A DNA stretch of 64,000 nt from Thermincola carboxydiphila (GTDB taxonomy: Bacteria; Bacillota; Thermincolia; Thermincolales; UBA2595): the NCBI GenBank assembly GCA_016841325.1, contig JAENZJ010000004.1, positions 62,001 through 126,000 on the forward strand, written 5' to 3'. This document shows, in pieces, positions 15,422 through 25,140 of this stretch; the first letter of the stretch is position 1, and each line of letters opens with the position of its first letter. The notes under the pieces were generated by a model, which was not told where the DNA came from, did no database searches, and was given only the letters and a program-made list of their open reading frames with translations. The position numbers and the translations under genes were made by a program.

Positions 15422-16740
15422 TCATATCCTCCCCCTGGCCTTCAGTTCCAGGTACTGGTTGATAGCGGCAACAGACAGCTCTTCGGGCGGGACATTGACC
15501 ACAACCACTCCCATGTTGCGCAGTACGGCCATGGCTTTTTCCCGATCCCGCAGGATTTCTTCAGCCACTGCTTTTTCATACATCTCCTCCGAACTGTCAG
15601 GCAGGGACCGGGCAGTATGCAGCACCTCGGAATCAATAAGGGTTATACATACCACCAGGTGCTTCCGGGCCATCACAGAAACATAACTGATTAACTGCCG
15701 TGATGCCTCGGCATCTATCAGGTCGGTAAATATACAGACCAGGCTGCGTTTTCGGTTGTTCTCCATAATATAATGACAGGCTCCGCGAAAATCGGGTTCC
15801 ACAACTTCAGGCTGGATACTGTACAGGCATGAGGTTATCCTGTGGAGCTGGCCCTTTCCCTTTTTGGGAGGCAGGAACACCCGCATCCGGCTGTCAAATA
15901 CCGCCAGTCCCACCCTGTCATCCCTGGTCACCCCGACATATCCCAGAAGCAGTGCGGCATTAACCGCCAGGTCGAATTTGGAGAGCCTGTCAACATGTGA
16001 GGTCATCATCCGTCCGCTGTCCAGAACCAGGAGCCGTTCTGGCTCTTTTCATCCTGAAATTCATTGCTGACAAGTTTTCCCCTGCGGGCAGAGGCGGTCC
16101 AGTTGACCCTCCTGTATTCATCATCGGGGACATATTCACGGAGTCCCTCAAAATCAGTGCCCAGGCCCCTGATAACAGCGGGCCGCAGCCCGGCCTCCCG
16201 GAGAAATCCCTTTTGGGCCTTCAGGGCATGCCGCCTGATATCAATGATATTAGGATAAACCTTTATGTCACAGTTTTCACATCTGCATTCAGCCTGCCTG
16301 ATAAACAGCCCCAGCCGGCTGAAGTACCGGTAGTTCAGGGAGCCAAAGGAGTAATCACCGCGTTTGGCCGGAATTAACCGGTAAACCACAGAGGCCTCTT
16401 CCCCGGCTGGCAGCCGCAGTTCCCGGACGCGGTCAATGACAGTAAAATTAACAGCCGGGGGCTCGTCTTTGATAATCATTTTAATGGGATGGGAAGTATG
16501 GTTTTTGGCATTCACCCTGACCGGGTTTTCCTCTCCAATGGACATCTTGGATTCAAATTCCCTGTCCAGTGAAAACCCGGCAGGCCTGGCAGTAATAAAA
16601 AAATCAAACAACAGGGCGGCTGCCAAAATCCCGTTATATATAATGGCAATCAGGATTGCGGCGCTGCTGCCGGGACCTCCTGCAAGTACGGGGACCGTGC
16701 CTGCAAGCACAAGAACAATCAGTCTCCCGGAAGGTATCAT
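15422..16740 (-). pseudogene. DUF58 domain protein, frameshifted
   Basis: Two adjacent reading frames together make one DUF58 protein. The first (16740 to 16006, 244 residues) has two N-terminal membrane helices and the DUF58 core motif REYVPDDEYRRVNW. It then goes out of frame just after DEKSQN. The second frame resumes with LLVLDSGRMMTS, the expected next segment (a von Willebrand A-like MIDAS region), and runs to 15422. The join at about 16030-16040 looks like the loss of one base. The second part could still be translated from ATG at 16009, which overlaps the first stop. It may be a true mutation or a sequence error. DUF58 proteins work with the MoxR ATPase encoded just upstream. Confidence 0.85.
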
Positions 16741-16744
16741 CTAA

Positions 16745-17707
16745 TCACCTCGGCACTTCAACACTGTCCAGAATTAAACGGATCACATCATCTGCACTCA
16801 GTCCCTCAATCTCGGCCTCAGGCTTAAGTACCAGCCGGTGCCTTAAAACAGGGGCAGCCAGTCTTTTGATATCATCAGGGGTGACATAGCCGCGGCCGGT
16901 GATAGCAGCAAAAACCTTACCTGCCAGAAGCAGGTTTATTGAAGCCCGCGGGCTTGCCCCTACCGTCAGGTTGTAATTCTTCCTGGTCCCTTCAACAATA
17001 GCCAGGATGTAATCAAAAATAGCATCCTCCACCACAACTTCCTGTACCTTTTCCCTGATCATGAGAATATCTGCCGGGGTAAGCACCCTGTTAACCCCGG
17101 CCTCAGTTATCCGGTCAGCCCGGAACCCATTGTGGTAGTTCCTGAGGACAGACCTTTCCTCCTCACGGGAGGGATAATCAATAATTATCTTCATCAGAAA
17201 GCGGTCCAGCTGGGCCTCAGGAAGCGGGTAGGTCCCTTCGTGTTCTATAGGATTCTGGGTGGCAATGACAAAAAAGGGCTCCTCCAGCCGGTATCCGGTC
17301 CCGTCAATGGTTACCTGTTTTTCCTCCATGGCCTCAAGCAGCGCTGCCTGAGTCTTCGGGGGAGTCCGGTTTATTTCATCTGCCAGCAGAAAACTGGTAA
17401 ATACCGGTCCTTTCTTCAGGGTAAAACTCCCTGAAGAAAAATTGAACACATTTGTCCCAATGATATCTGACGGCATCAGATCAGGGGTGAACTGAACCCT
17501 TTTAAATTCACAATCCACTGCCTGTGCCAGAGTTTTTACCAGTAGAGTCTTCCCGGTACCGGGTACCCCTTCGAGAAGAATATGGCCTGTATTCATCAGG
17601 AGGCCTATGATTAATTCTTCGATCACTTCCTCCTGTCCTTCCACAACCCTGGCCATCTCCTGCCGTACCCGGGCAATCCTGTCCTTAATGCCTTGCATAT
17701 CCTGCAT
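16745..17707 (-). CDS. MoxR family AAA+ ATPase
   Basis: A 320-residue AAA+ protein with Walker A (GVPGTGKT, near residue 47), Walker B (LLADEINR, near 110), sensor 1 ([13 protein letters not shown]) and the C-terminal lid. MoxR ATPases act as chaperones with VWA-type proteins such as the adjacent DUF58 product. The start at 17707 has GGGAGA upstream. It overlaps the end of the DUF4350 gene by 23 bases, so the cluster is one operon. Confidence 0.93.
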   Translation of the reverse strand: MQDMQGIKDRIARVRQEMARVVEGQEEVIEELIIGLLMNTGHILLEGVPGTGKTLLVKTLAQAVDCEFKRVQFTPDLMPSDIIGTNVFNFSSGSFTLKKGPVFTSFLLADEINRTPPKTQAALLEAMEEKQVTIDGTGYRLEEPFFVIATQNPIEHEGTYPLPEAQLDRFLMKIIIDYPSREEERSVLRNYHNGFRADRITEAGVNRVLTPADILMIREKVQEVVVEDAIFDYILAIVEGTRKNYNLTVGASPRASINLLLAGKVFAAITGRGYVTPDDIKRLAAPVLRHRLVLKPEAEIEGLSADDVIRLILDSVEVPR

Positions 17708-18860
17708 GTTTCAAATTCTCCCTTCGCCAGTTCTCCATATCATGTACCAGGGCAAACAATTCTGCCTCCGAAATACCATCCCTTTGACGCAGTTTCCCGG
17801 CAGAATTGAGGATGCGACCCAGGCCCTTACTGTCCATCTCCCTTCTCTGCCTGCAGAGGTTAATAACTTTTTCTTCATCGATGTTTCCGGGAACCCCCAG
17901 GGCCCTGGTCAGGTCCTGCCAAAAACCTGTAAAAATACTTTCCAGGACAATTTCCCTGGCCCGTCCCTGCCTGTAGATGTTTGCCATTGTATTCACATAC
18001 CGTGCCGAAGGCCCGGTCTCTGCCTGCAGAAGCGGGACAGGCCTCCCAAAGCGCCGTCCCCAAAAAACATATAACAGCAATATGGCCAAAGCTGCCTGCA
18101 CCCCGGCAACAACAACAGTTTTGCTGACCGCCGGCCGGGCTGCACCCAGGGCAGTATCCCCGGCTGCAACCCCTCCCGACTCATCAAAAATGACCCGGGA
18201 TGGCTGCAGTACCCGCAATATATTGGCCGCAAAGATGACATTGTCACCTTCCTGAATTCCCTTATTTGTCACCGGATACGGGTCAGATACCACAACCACC
18301 CGCCCCCGGCCCAGGGCAAAGGACATGGCCATAACCCCCTCAGGGCTCCGGGCAATAACTTCGGCGCCCTTAACAGGCTCCAGAGGGCGGCCTCCGGCAA
18401 ACACAAGGTTACCGGCACCGGCTGTAAATGCACTCTCTTCAGGTTTTACTTCTGTACCGGCAGAGGACTCACCAAACCCGACCCCCAAAGCCCGGGTAAG
18501 TTCTGTCTCCCATGGGGAAAACAGTACCAGGCTGCCCCCTCCTTTGACCCAATTTACCAGGGTATCAGCAACACCTTCAGGAGGAGGGATACTGGCTGCA
18601 AACCTGTTTTCGACCCTGATAAGGACCCCGTCGGAAAGGCTGTGGTAACTGCCTTTCAGTCTGATGTTTTCCAGCCCCAACTCTCCGGTGAGGAGATAGA
18701 AGGCCTTAAGCCCCCTTGGCCCCGCATTATAGGCAGAGTACTCCGAAGTCCCGGTAAAATACCTCTGCAGCAGCAATGCAGCCAGAATATTTATAATAAC
18801 CAGACCTGCCAGAAATGTCACCTTACGATTTCTGATAACTACCCCTCCAGTCAGAAACAA
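17685..18860 (-). CDS. DUF4350 domain membrane protein
   Basis: About 383-391 residues. One helix near the N-terminus, a large extracytoplasmic domain containing the DUF4350 pattern ([26 protein letters not shown]), a second helix (about 255-275) and a cytoplasmic tail. The start is unclear: the frame opens at a TTG on 18860 with a poor ribosome site, while a good GGAGGGG (18842-18848) lies five bases before an in-frame ATC at 18836. It overlaps both neighbours. The DUF4350-DUF4129-MoxR-DUF58 set is a known cluster of unsettled function. Confidence 0.85.
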   Translation of the reverse strand: MFLTGGVVIRNRKVTFLAGLVIINILAALLLQRYFTGTSEYSAYNAGPRGLKAFYLLTGELGLENIRLKGSYHSLSDGVLIRVENRFAASIPPPEGVADTLVNWVKGGGSLVLFSPWETELTRALGVGFGESSAGTEVKPEESAFTAGAGNLVFAGGRPLEPVKGAEVIARSPEGVMAMSFALGRGRVVVVSDPYPVTNKGIQEGDNVIFAANILRVLQPSRVIFDESGGVAAGDTALGAARPAVSKTVVVAGVQAALAILLLYVFWGRRFGRPVPLLQAETGPSARYVNTMANIYRQGRAREIVLESIFTGFWQDLTRALGVPGNIDEEKVINLCRQRREMDSKGLGRILNSAGKLRQRDGISEAELFALVHDMENWRRENLKHAGYARH

Positions 18861-19461
18861 GGCTCAGGTACATTGCCCTGAATTCACGGTAGTCAGAGTC
18901 AGTACAATTCTCCATACCATACCATTTACGCTCAAAAAAGTTTACCACCCCGGCAAACCGTTCCGGTTCCCCGGATTTCTTCAGTTCACCCAGGTAATCC
19001 CGGTTGGTCTTGCTGGTACGGTACCGGATAAGCTGCTGGCCGTCCAAAAACAGCAGCAGGGATAGGTACAAATACCTGACAGCCTCCCTGAATTCTCCCG
19101 TTTCAGCATATTTGGCAGCAGTTTCCCGGTAAATATTATAGTCCATGCTGCCGGCTTCAGCAGCATCTTCCCTGCCAAGTGCCCGTTCAGGAGAAAAAGC
19201 CCTTGACAGCCTTGAGACTACAAAAAAAAGCAGCAGAAAAAATCCGGTAACAGACAACAGCAAGATGGGGTAACCCCACCACTCAATTCTGCCGTCGGTA
19301 CCGATGATCCCGGAAAGCAGACGCTCAAGCACAGCAGCAGCGCTGTCAATCCCGGACACAGCCAGCCTGCTGAGTACAAATTCCGGCCGCATCACTATTT
19401 CTCCGAGGATATCCCTCACTTCCTGATTGTTAAAAACAAGACCTTCAGACAACCGGAACAT
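18823..19461 (-). CDS. DUF4129 domain membrane protein
   Basis: A 212-residue protein with one strong membrane helix (about residues 62-83) and a C-terminal DUF4129 domain (YRETAAKYAETGEFREAVRY, SKTNRDYL). Family members are usually linked to transglutaminase-like, MoxR and DUF58 genes. It overlaps the upstream membrane protein by 17 bases and the DUF4350 gene by 38, indicating one operon. Confidence 0.83.
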   Translation of the reverse strand: MFRLSEGLVFNNQEVRDILGEIVMRPEFVLSRLAVSGIDSAAAVLERLLSGIIGTDGRIEWWGYPILLLSVTGFFLLLFFVVSRLSRAFSPERALGREDAAEAGSMDYNIYRETAAKYAETGEFREAVRYLYLSLLLFLDGQQLIRYRTSKTNRDYLGELKKSGEPERFAGVVNFFERKWYGMENCTDSDYREFRAMYLSLVSDWRGSYQKS

Positions 19462-20233
19462 CCCCTTTTTCTTCCGGCCCGGAATACAGATAATCTGCCC
19501 TCAGTTTGAGGTCATGTCCTTCCATAATTGCTTTCTGGTTGTAATAATATAGTGTGGTGACAACTGCCTGAAGCGGCATGACTGCAATCTGGATAAATAT
19601 ACCGGCGATCTGGCCGACAACGGGTATCATGGAAATTACCTGGGAAATGGCGCCAATCATGGCGAAACCCAGGAGTCCCATAACAACAACAAAACCAAAT
19701 GTCCTCCAAAAATACCCCCTGACCAGTTCCCTGCTCCTTCCCAATGCGGAAACATATCCGGTGCCCTCAAGAAAAGTAACCGGACTAATCAGGAAAAACC
19801 ATGTCTGGAACAGTATTCCGGGCACTATCAGCAGCAGATAGCCAAAGGCAATCGCCAGCCAGGACAGCAATGCAGCGACAAAATAAGGGAAAAACCGTTT
19901 CAGCCCAAATCTGAGGCTTTCCTTAACTGCGATTTCCCGGCCAAACAGGCTGTCATCACATGCCTTTATCAGGGCCCCCTTCATGGCAATTATCCCAATC
20001 ACTGCCGGAATAAACAGTATTAGTACAATCAGCCCAAATATGACCATAAATCCGGATTCATCTGCCCCGACAGCAGCCGCAGCTACCGCAGCAATAATAA
20101 TAATCGCGGCAAAAGGAAGGTACCCAAGGAGTGTAATCAGGTAGAGCTTCTTGAAATTCTTTTTAAACAGCTCAATACCGGCATCCAGTATTTCCCCTAT
20201 TCCCATGGGCTCAAAATATGTGTTGTTTTGCAT
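19445..20233 (-). CDS. multi-pass membrane protein, first gene of the DUF58/MoxR cluster
   Basis: About 262 residues with six hydrophobic segments. It begins with a soluble stretch (FEPMGIGEILDAGIELFKKNFK) typical of membrane proteins related to the membrane domain of glycerophosphodiester phosphodiesterases (DUF975-like fold). I placed the start at ATG 20233 because GGAGG lies 7 bases upstream. The frame is open to 20305 and would add a Lys-Pro-Val repeat, but that start has no good ribosome site. It likely leads the operon that runs down to 13687. Confidence 0.7.
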   Translation of the reverse strand: MQNNTYFEPMGIGEILDAGIELFKKNFKKLYLITLLGYLPFAAIIIIAAVAAAAVGADESGFMVIFGLIVLILFIPAVIGIIAMKGALIKACDDSLFGREIAVKESLRFGLKRFFPYFVAALLSWLAIAFGYLLLIVPGILFQTWFFLISPVTFLEGTGYVSALGRSRELVRGYFWRTFGFVVVMGLLGFAMIGAISQVISMIPVVGQIAGIFIQIAVMPLQAVVTTLYYYNQKAIMEGHDLKLRADYLYSGPEEKGDVPVV

Positions 20234-20249
20234 CAGATACCTCCACATT

Positions 20250-20300
20250 TTACTGGCTTTTTTTACTGGCTTCTTTACTGGCTTTTTTACTGGCTTTTTC
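20250..20300. repeat. four short 12-bp tandem repeats
   Basis: TTACTGGCTTTT and close variants repeat four times with a 12-bp period immediately upstream of the ribosome site of the 20233 gene. On the minus strand they would read Lys-Lys-Pro-Val if translated from an upstream ATG at 20305. Most likely this is an untranslated leader repeat. Confidence 0.7.
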
Positions 20301-20414
20301 GACATTTACCTACTACATTTTCGTCACTGTTAAGCCTTTTTCCTCCCTAATGAGAAGAGTTTCAACATGAATGTAGTCTGACAGTTTTCCCACGCACTGC
20401 ATAAAAAGAAAAAA

Positions 20415-20448
20415 ATTCCAAGGTATGCTTTTGGCAGCAACCTGGAAT
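20415..20448 (-). terminator. intrinsic terminator of the ABC exporter operon
   Basis: On the minus strand, ATTCCAGGT and ACCTTGGAAT pair (one bulge) around a loop and are followed by a run of T. It lies 59 bases after the stop of the last ABC gene at 20507. Confidence 0.7.
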
Positions 20449-20506
20449 GCCTGATGTTCAAAATGCTCCCTGAGACCAGGTTTCGAACCGGTTCAAGCCT
20501 TTTCTC

Positions 20507-22678
20507 CTATGAGCAGATTTTTGTTCCGGTAAATTGACTGTTATAAAGGTCGGCATAGAAACCGCCCTGATTAATTAATGTTTTATGATCTCCCATTTCA
20601 ATAATGCTGCCTTTATTCATGACCAGAATAAGTTCGGCATCACGGATTGTAGACAATCTGTGGGCTATCACAAAACTTGTTCTGTTCTTCATGAGATTAG
20701 CCATGGCCTTTTGAATAAGGACCTCCGTCCTTGTATCCACACTGCTGGTAGCTTCATCAAGGATTAGAACCACAGGGTCAGCAAGTAATGCGCGCGCTAT
20801 GGTTAGAAGCTGCTTCTGTCCCTGTGAAATATTGGTAGCCTCTTCATTAATGACCGTGTTATAGCCGTCGGGCAGTGTCCTGATAAAATGATCGGCATGG
20901 GCTGCCTGGGCTGCATAAACTATTTCATCCATAGTTGCTTCCGATTTGCTATAGGCTATATTATCCTTGATTGTCCCGTTAAATAACCATGTATCCTGAA
21001 GTACCATCCCAAACATTTTACGCAGTGCGCTGCGCTCCATATCCCTGATATCGATACCATCGACACTGATCCTGCCGGCGTTTATTTCATAAAAGCGCAT
21101 CAACAGGTTCACCAGTGTGGTCTTACCTGCACCGGTGGGTCCGACAATAGCGATGGTGTGTCCGCTTCTTACATCCAGATTCATATCTTCTATCAGCGGT
21201 ACGTCCTCTCTATAACGGAAGCACACATGTTCAAATCTTACATTACCTTTTGGCATTTCAATTACTTTTGCATTAGGGCAGTCGGGGACCTCTTCTTCTT
21301 GATCCAGTACCTCAAACACCCGTTCCGCGCAAGCGATGGTTGATTGAATAACATTGGCAATATTTGCCGTTTGGCTGATGGGCTGGGTAAGGGACTTTGA
21401 ATACTGGATAAAAGCCAGGATATCCCCAAACCCAAGGAGATTCCTGGTAATCCAGATACCTCCGACAATACTAATGCCAACATATCCCAGGTTGCTTATG
21501 AAATTCATCAGGGGAAACATTACCCCTGATACGAATTGAGCTTTCCATCCTGCGCTGTACAGCCTGTTATTTACAGCTTCAAATTTCTCTACCGCATCCC
21601 GTTCATGTCCGAATGCCTTAACTATTTTATGCCCTGTATACATCTCCTCAACATGACCGCTGAGCCGACCCAGTTCTTTCTGTTGAGCCGCAAAGTACTT
21701 TTGAGACTTCCTGGCGATTAAAGCAGTCGTCCCAATATACAGGGGAAGAGTGGCAGTTACTATCAGGGTGAGTGTTGGGCTGATTGTCAGCATCATAATG
21801 ATATAGCCGATAATTGTAATAACCGAGGTGATAATCTGGGTTAAACTTTGCTGCAGAGTTGTGGCAATTGTATCAGTATCATTGGTGACACGGCTCAATA
21901 TGTCACCATGCGGATGGCGATCAAAATATTTTAGTGGCAGCCTGGCCAGCTTATTGTCTACTTCCCTGCGCAAATCATATACCGTTTTTTGGGCCACACC
22001 CGACATCACCAGACCCATAATCAGACCAAAGGAAGCGCTTAACAGATACATACCCAACAGGATCAATGCTATAATACCGATGTAATGGAAATCATATTGT
22101 CCGTTTGTTTCCCTGATTGCCCTGATAGTCCCATTAATTTGCTCATCAGTTAATTTTACATTTTCTCCGGCCAGCTGACCGTTATCCGGCATTTCTTTAC
22201 CGAGGTCTATCATTTTCCGGACTATGTCGGCCTTCCGGTCTGCATCTTTGACCTCATTCAGCATTGGCAGCCCCAAATATTCCTGAACAGCCTTCAATTT
22301 TTCAGGGGACACAGGCAGCTCCTGTTTTTGCGAGACCCCTGGGGGTGCCTGAATCTGCTTCATTTGCCGGTTTATCTGATCAACTGTCTTAATTTGAGCC
22401 TCAGACATTTTTTCCAGCATCATCCTGGCCATATAGCCATCTTGCAGCTTATTCATTGCTTTGGCGGCTACCTTCGGGGCAGCTATGGTAAATGATGTAC
22501 TGGCAATGGCAAATATCAAGACAATGATCAAATTGACTCTGTGTGGCCGCAGATATCTGATAAGCCTTTTCAGAGTCCCTTTAAAGTCCTTTGCTTTTTG
22601 CACAGGGTGGGCAAATTGGGGTCCCATCCCGCCTGTTCCGCCACCCCTGGTTCTTTGACTGCTATTTTGTTCACTCAC
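20507..22678 (-). CDS. ABC exporter, permease/ATPase fusion (second subunit)
   Basis: A 723-residue half-transporter. Six membrane helices are interrupted early by an enlarged extracytoplasmic loop (about residues 75-185), then comes the ATPase with Walker A (GPTGAGKTT), signature (NISQGQKQ) and Walker B (VLILDEATSSVD). The large loop and the pairing with a second half-transporter fit heterodimeric multidrug exporters such as BmrCD/YheHI. The signature NISQGQ differs from the LSGGQ of the partner, as in asymmetric heterodimers. The GTG start at 22678 has GGAGGAAA and overlaps the upstream gene by four bases. Confidence 0.93.
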   Translation of the reverse strand: MSEQNSSQRTRGGGTGGMGPQFAHPVQKAKDFKGTLKRLIRYLRPHRVNLIIVLIFAIASTSFTIAAPKVAAKAMNKLQDGYMARMMLEKMSEAQIKTVDQINRQMKQIQAPPGVSQKQELPVSPEKLKAVQEYLGLPMLNEVKDADRKADIVRKMIDLGKEMPDNGQLAGENVKLTDEQINGTIRAIRETNGQYDFHYIGIIALILLGMYLLSASFGLIMGLVMSGVAQKTVYDLRREVDNKLARLPLKYFDRHPHGDILSRVTNDTDTIATTLQQSLTQIITSVITIIGYIIMMLTISPTLTLIVTATLPLYIGTTALIARKSQKYFAAQQKELGRLSGHVEEMYTGHKIVKAFGHERDAVEKFEAVNNRLYSAGWKAQFVSGVMFPLMNFISNLGYVGISIVGGIWITRNLLGFGDILAFIQYSKSLTQPISQTANIANVIQSTIACAERVFEVLDQEEEVPDCPNAKVIEMPKGNVRFEHVCFRYREDVPLIEDMNLDVRSGHTIAIVGPTGAGKTTLVNLLMRFYEINAGRISVDGIDIRDMERSALRKMFGMVLQDTWLFNGTIKDNIAYSKSEATMDEIVYAAQAAHADHFIRTLPDGYNTVINEEATNISQGQKQLLTIARALLADPVVLILDEATSSVDTRTEVLIQKAMANLMKNRTSFVIAHRLSTIRDAELILVMNKGSIIEMGDHKTLINQGGFYADLYNSQFTGTKICS

Positions 22679-24402
22679 GCTATTTCCTCCTCTGACAGCT
22701 GGGATGCTACGATCTCGCGGTATACCCGGCAGGTATTCAGAAGCTCTCTGTGAGTTCCCATTCCGGTAATCCGTCCTTTATCCAGAACGATGATCCTGTC
22801 TGCATCCATAACAGTACCTACCCTTTGGGCAACGATTATCATAGCTACTTCAGAAGTCTCTTTTTTCAGAGCCGCACGCAGACGCGCGTCTGTTTTGAAG
22901 TCAAGGGCGGAAAAACTATCATCAAATATATAAATTTCCGGTTTTCTTACCAACGCCCGGGCAATAGAAAGACGCTGTTTCTGCCCGCCTGACAGGTTGG
23001 TGCCGCCCTGCTCAATTTCGTGGGCAAAGAAACCATCCATATCAGAGATAAACTCGGCAGCCTGGGCAACATCGGCAGCATGCCTGATTTCTTTTTCTGT
23101 TGCCTGGCCATAACCAAATTTAATATTTTCCGTGATCGGGCCCGAAAAGAGAACTGCTTTTTGTGGCACAAAACCGATTTTAGCCCGGAGAATATCCTGG
23201 GGCATCTCCCTGACATCTACACCGTCAACAAGAACGCTGCCGCTGTCCACATCATAAAATCTTGGGATCAGGTTAATCAGAGTTGATTTGCCTGATCCTG
23301 TACTGCCTATTATGGCAGTAATTTCACCGGGTCGCGCCAAAAAGGAAATATTTCGTAAAACAGGTTCCTCAGCGCCATGATAACTAAAGGTGACATCCTT
23401 AAATTCTACATAACCCCTGCCGGTAAAGGACTCTTTTGTTTGCTCGGCGTCTGTTATTGCCGGCAGCGTATCAAGAACCTCATTGATTCTGACCGCCGCA
23501 GCTTGTGCCCGCGGGACCATGACAAACATCAGGGAGAGCATCAGCATAGAAAACATTATCATCATCGCATACTGGGTAAAGGCGGCAAGTGCGCCCAGGT
23601 CCATGCTGCCGTGACTTATGCGGATACCTCCAAACCAGAGAATAGCCAAAGAAGTTAAATTCATCACCAGCATAAGGGAAGGCATCATGAAAGCCATAAT
23701 TTTGTTTACTTTTATATAGTTTTCTGTAAGATCGGCATTCGCTTCATCAAAACGCTTCCTTTCATGATCCATGGTGTCAAAAGCACGTATTACCCGAATA
23801 CCGGTAAGCTTTTCACGTAGAACAAGATTGGTTTTATCGATTTTTACCTGAACCAACCTGAAGAGGGGTATCCCCCGTGAGGCAATCAATGCAATAACAA
23901 GGGCCAGGACCGGTATTGCAGCTGCCAGTACCCAGGTAAGTGTCCTGTCTTCCCGGAATGCCATGATGATACCGCCAACAGCCATCATCGGAGCGCTGAC
24001 CATCATGCGCATTATCAGCACTGTAACCATCTGAATCTGGTTGATATCGTTGGTGGTCCTGGTAATAAGGGTAGCAGTGCCTAACTTATCAAACTCATTT
24101 AACGAGAAGCTCTCAACCCTTTGAAATACCTTGCTGCGCAGGATTGTTCCCAGTCCAACGGCAATTCTCGATGACAATAAGCCGGCAATAATCGCACTGA
24201 AAGCTCCGCCCCCGGCAATAAGGAGCATCAATCCTCCAATCTGCAAAATTTTGTGTGTATCGCCGTTCATGACACCATCATTGATTATTCTTGACATCAA
24301 TGTGGGCAGATAGAGGTCTCCCATGGATTGTAAAAATACAAATACCAGCACACCGGCTACCATGGCATTAAATGGTTTTAAAAATCTGTATAGTCTAAGC
24401 AT
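22675..24402 (-). CDS. ABC exporter, permease/ATPase fusion (first subunit)
   Basis: A 575-residue half-transporter with six membrane helices and an ATPase domain: Walker A (GSTGSGKST), signature (NLSGGQKQ) and a Walker B that ends in aspartate rather than glutamate (IYIFDDSFSALD). The missing catalytic glutamate marks this as the degenerate-site partner of a heterodimeric exporter. It lies between a MarR regulator and the second subunit, consistent with an inducible drug or metabolite efflux pump. Confidence 0.93.
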   Translation of the reverse strand: MLRLYRFLKPFNAMVAGVLVFVFLQSMGDLYLPTLMSRIINDGVMNGDTHKILQIGGLMLLIAGGGAFSAIIAGLLSSRIAVGLGTILRSKVFQRVESFSLNEFDKLGTATLITRTTNDINQIQMVTVLIMRMMVSAPMMAVGGIIMAFREDRTLTWVLAAAIPVLALVIALIASRGIPLFRLVQVKIDKTNLVLREKLTGIRVIRAFDTMDHERKRFDEANADLTENYIKVNKIMAFMMPSLMLVMNLTSLAILWFGGIRISHGSMDLGALAAFTQYAMMIMFSMLMLSLMFVMVPRAQAAAVRINEVLDTLPAITDAEQTKESFTGRGYVEFKDVTFSYHGAEEPVLRNISFLARPGEITAIIGSTGSGKSTLINLIPRFYDVDSGSVLVDGVDVREMPQDILRAKIGFVPQKAVLFSGPITENIKFGYGQATEKEIRHAADVAQAAEFISDMDGFFAHEIEQGGTNLSGGQKQRLSIARALVRKPEIYIFDDSFSALDFKTDARLRAALKKETSEVAMIIVAQRVGTVMDADRIIVLDKGRITGMGTHRELLNTCRVYREIVASQLSEEEIA

Positions 24403-24453
24403 AATTTCTTCCTCTCTTACTATGTCTTTGCCCGGTAGAATTACCGTTGATTT

Positions 24454-24900
24454 CTACAGCTCAGGATTTCTATCATTCAGAATATTCTTCAGCAAACTTA
24501 ATCCTTCGATTATTTTCTCAAGCTCTTGGGAAGTCCCCGAACCAAGTAAATCTGCAAACATTTCTTCAGCCTTTTTATGGGCGCCCTTAAAGAGTTCTTC
24601 AACCTTTGGCGTTATATTAACGTAGACCAGTCTCCTGTCCTTGTCGCTTCTGGTTCTCACAACCAACTCCTGGTTTTCCAGTCTGTCAATTATACCGGAA
24701 ATTGTGCTATTGGATAAATTAACCTTTCTGCTTAACTCACTAATCTTCATTTGACCGAATTTCATTAAGGTACCAATCACTATACCTTGTGGTATAGTGA
24801 TGCCAATATCTCTAAAATCCCGGCGCATATTGTGCTTTATGATTTTGTTTACTTCGGAGAAAAGTCGTGCCACCTCTGCCTTTTTATTTGTCGGTTCCAT
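24454..24900 (-). CDS. MarR-family regulator of the ABC exporter
   Basis: A 148-residue regulator from the ATG at 24900, preceded by GGAGGTAGG. The winged helix is clear (MKISELSRKVNLSNSTISGIIDRLENQELVVR region with wing SDKDRRLVYVNITPK). It is the first gene of the operon with the two ABC genes, and three direct repeats sit at its own promoter, so autoregulation with release by a transported drug is the likely mode. The open frame extends to 25026, but that would start inside the promoter. Confidence 0.9.
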   Translation of the reverse strand: MEPTNKKAEVARLFSEVNKIIKHNMRRDFRDIGITIPQGIVIGTLMKFGQMKISELSRKVNLSNSTISGIIDRLENQELVVRTRSDKDRRLVYVNITPKVEELFKGAHKKAEEMFADLLGSGTSQELEKIIEGLSLLKNILNDRNPEL

Positions 24901-24952
24901 TTTCCTACCTCCAGGCAATATATTCTTGTTTGCATACAAAAACTTTCTAAAG

Positions 24953-25026
24953 TTTCGTATGCGAATATTTCGTGTGTAAATGTTTCGTACGGAAATTATT
25001 TTACTTTTCCTTTTTAATACTGTCAA
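24953..25026 (-). promoter_or_regulatory. promoter and MarR operator array
   Basis: Reading on the minus strand: -35 TTGACA (25026-25021), a 17-bp spacer, -10 TAAAAT (25003-24998). Directly downstream, at 24953-24967, 24968-24982 and 24983-24997, are three 15-bp direct repeats beginning TTTCGT on the plus strand; the first and third are also near-palindromic (TTCGTATGCGAA, TTTCGTACGGAAA). The placement over the start of transcription is that of a repressor operator. Confidence 0.78.
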
Positions 25027-25081
25027 GAAAAAAGAACCGGGAGTAAAGGAACTTGGTACACATTGGAAATGAAGTCATAAA

Positions 25082-25125
25082 AACTGCCGGGTCCGGAACC
25101 TTTATTCCGAACCCAGCAGTTTTTT
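25082..25125. terminator. bidirectional terminator hairpin
   Basis: AACTGCCGGGTCCGGAA pairs with TTCCGAACCCAGCAGTT (two mismatches) around CCTTTA, followed by seven T on the plus strand. For the minus strand it lies just after the M24 peptidase gene. Confidence 0.75.
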
Positions 25126-25140
25126 TGCGGAAAGTCCTTG

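Noticed and set aside
20234-20305. N-terminal Lys-Pro-Val repeat extension of the membrane protein at 19445
   Set aside because: GGAGG is correctly placed for the ATG at 20233, whereas the upstream ATG at 20305 lacks one; the repeat is better seen as a DNA repeat in the leader.
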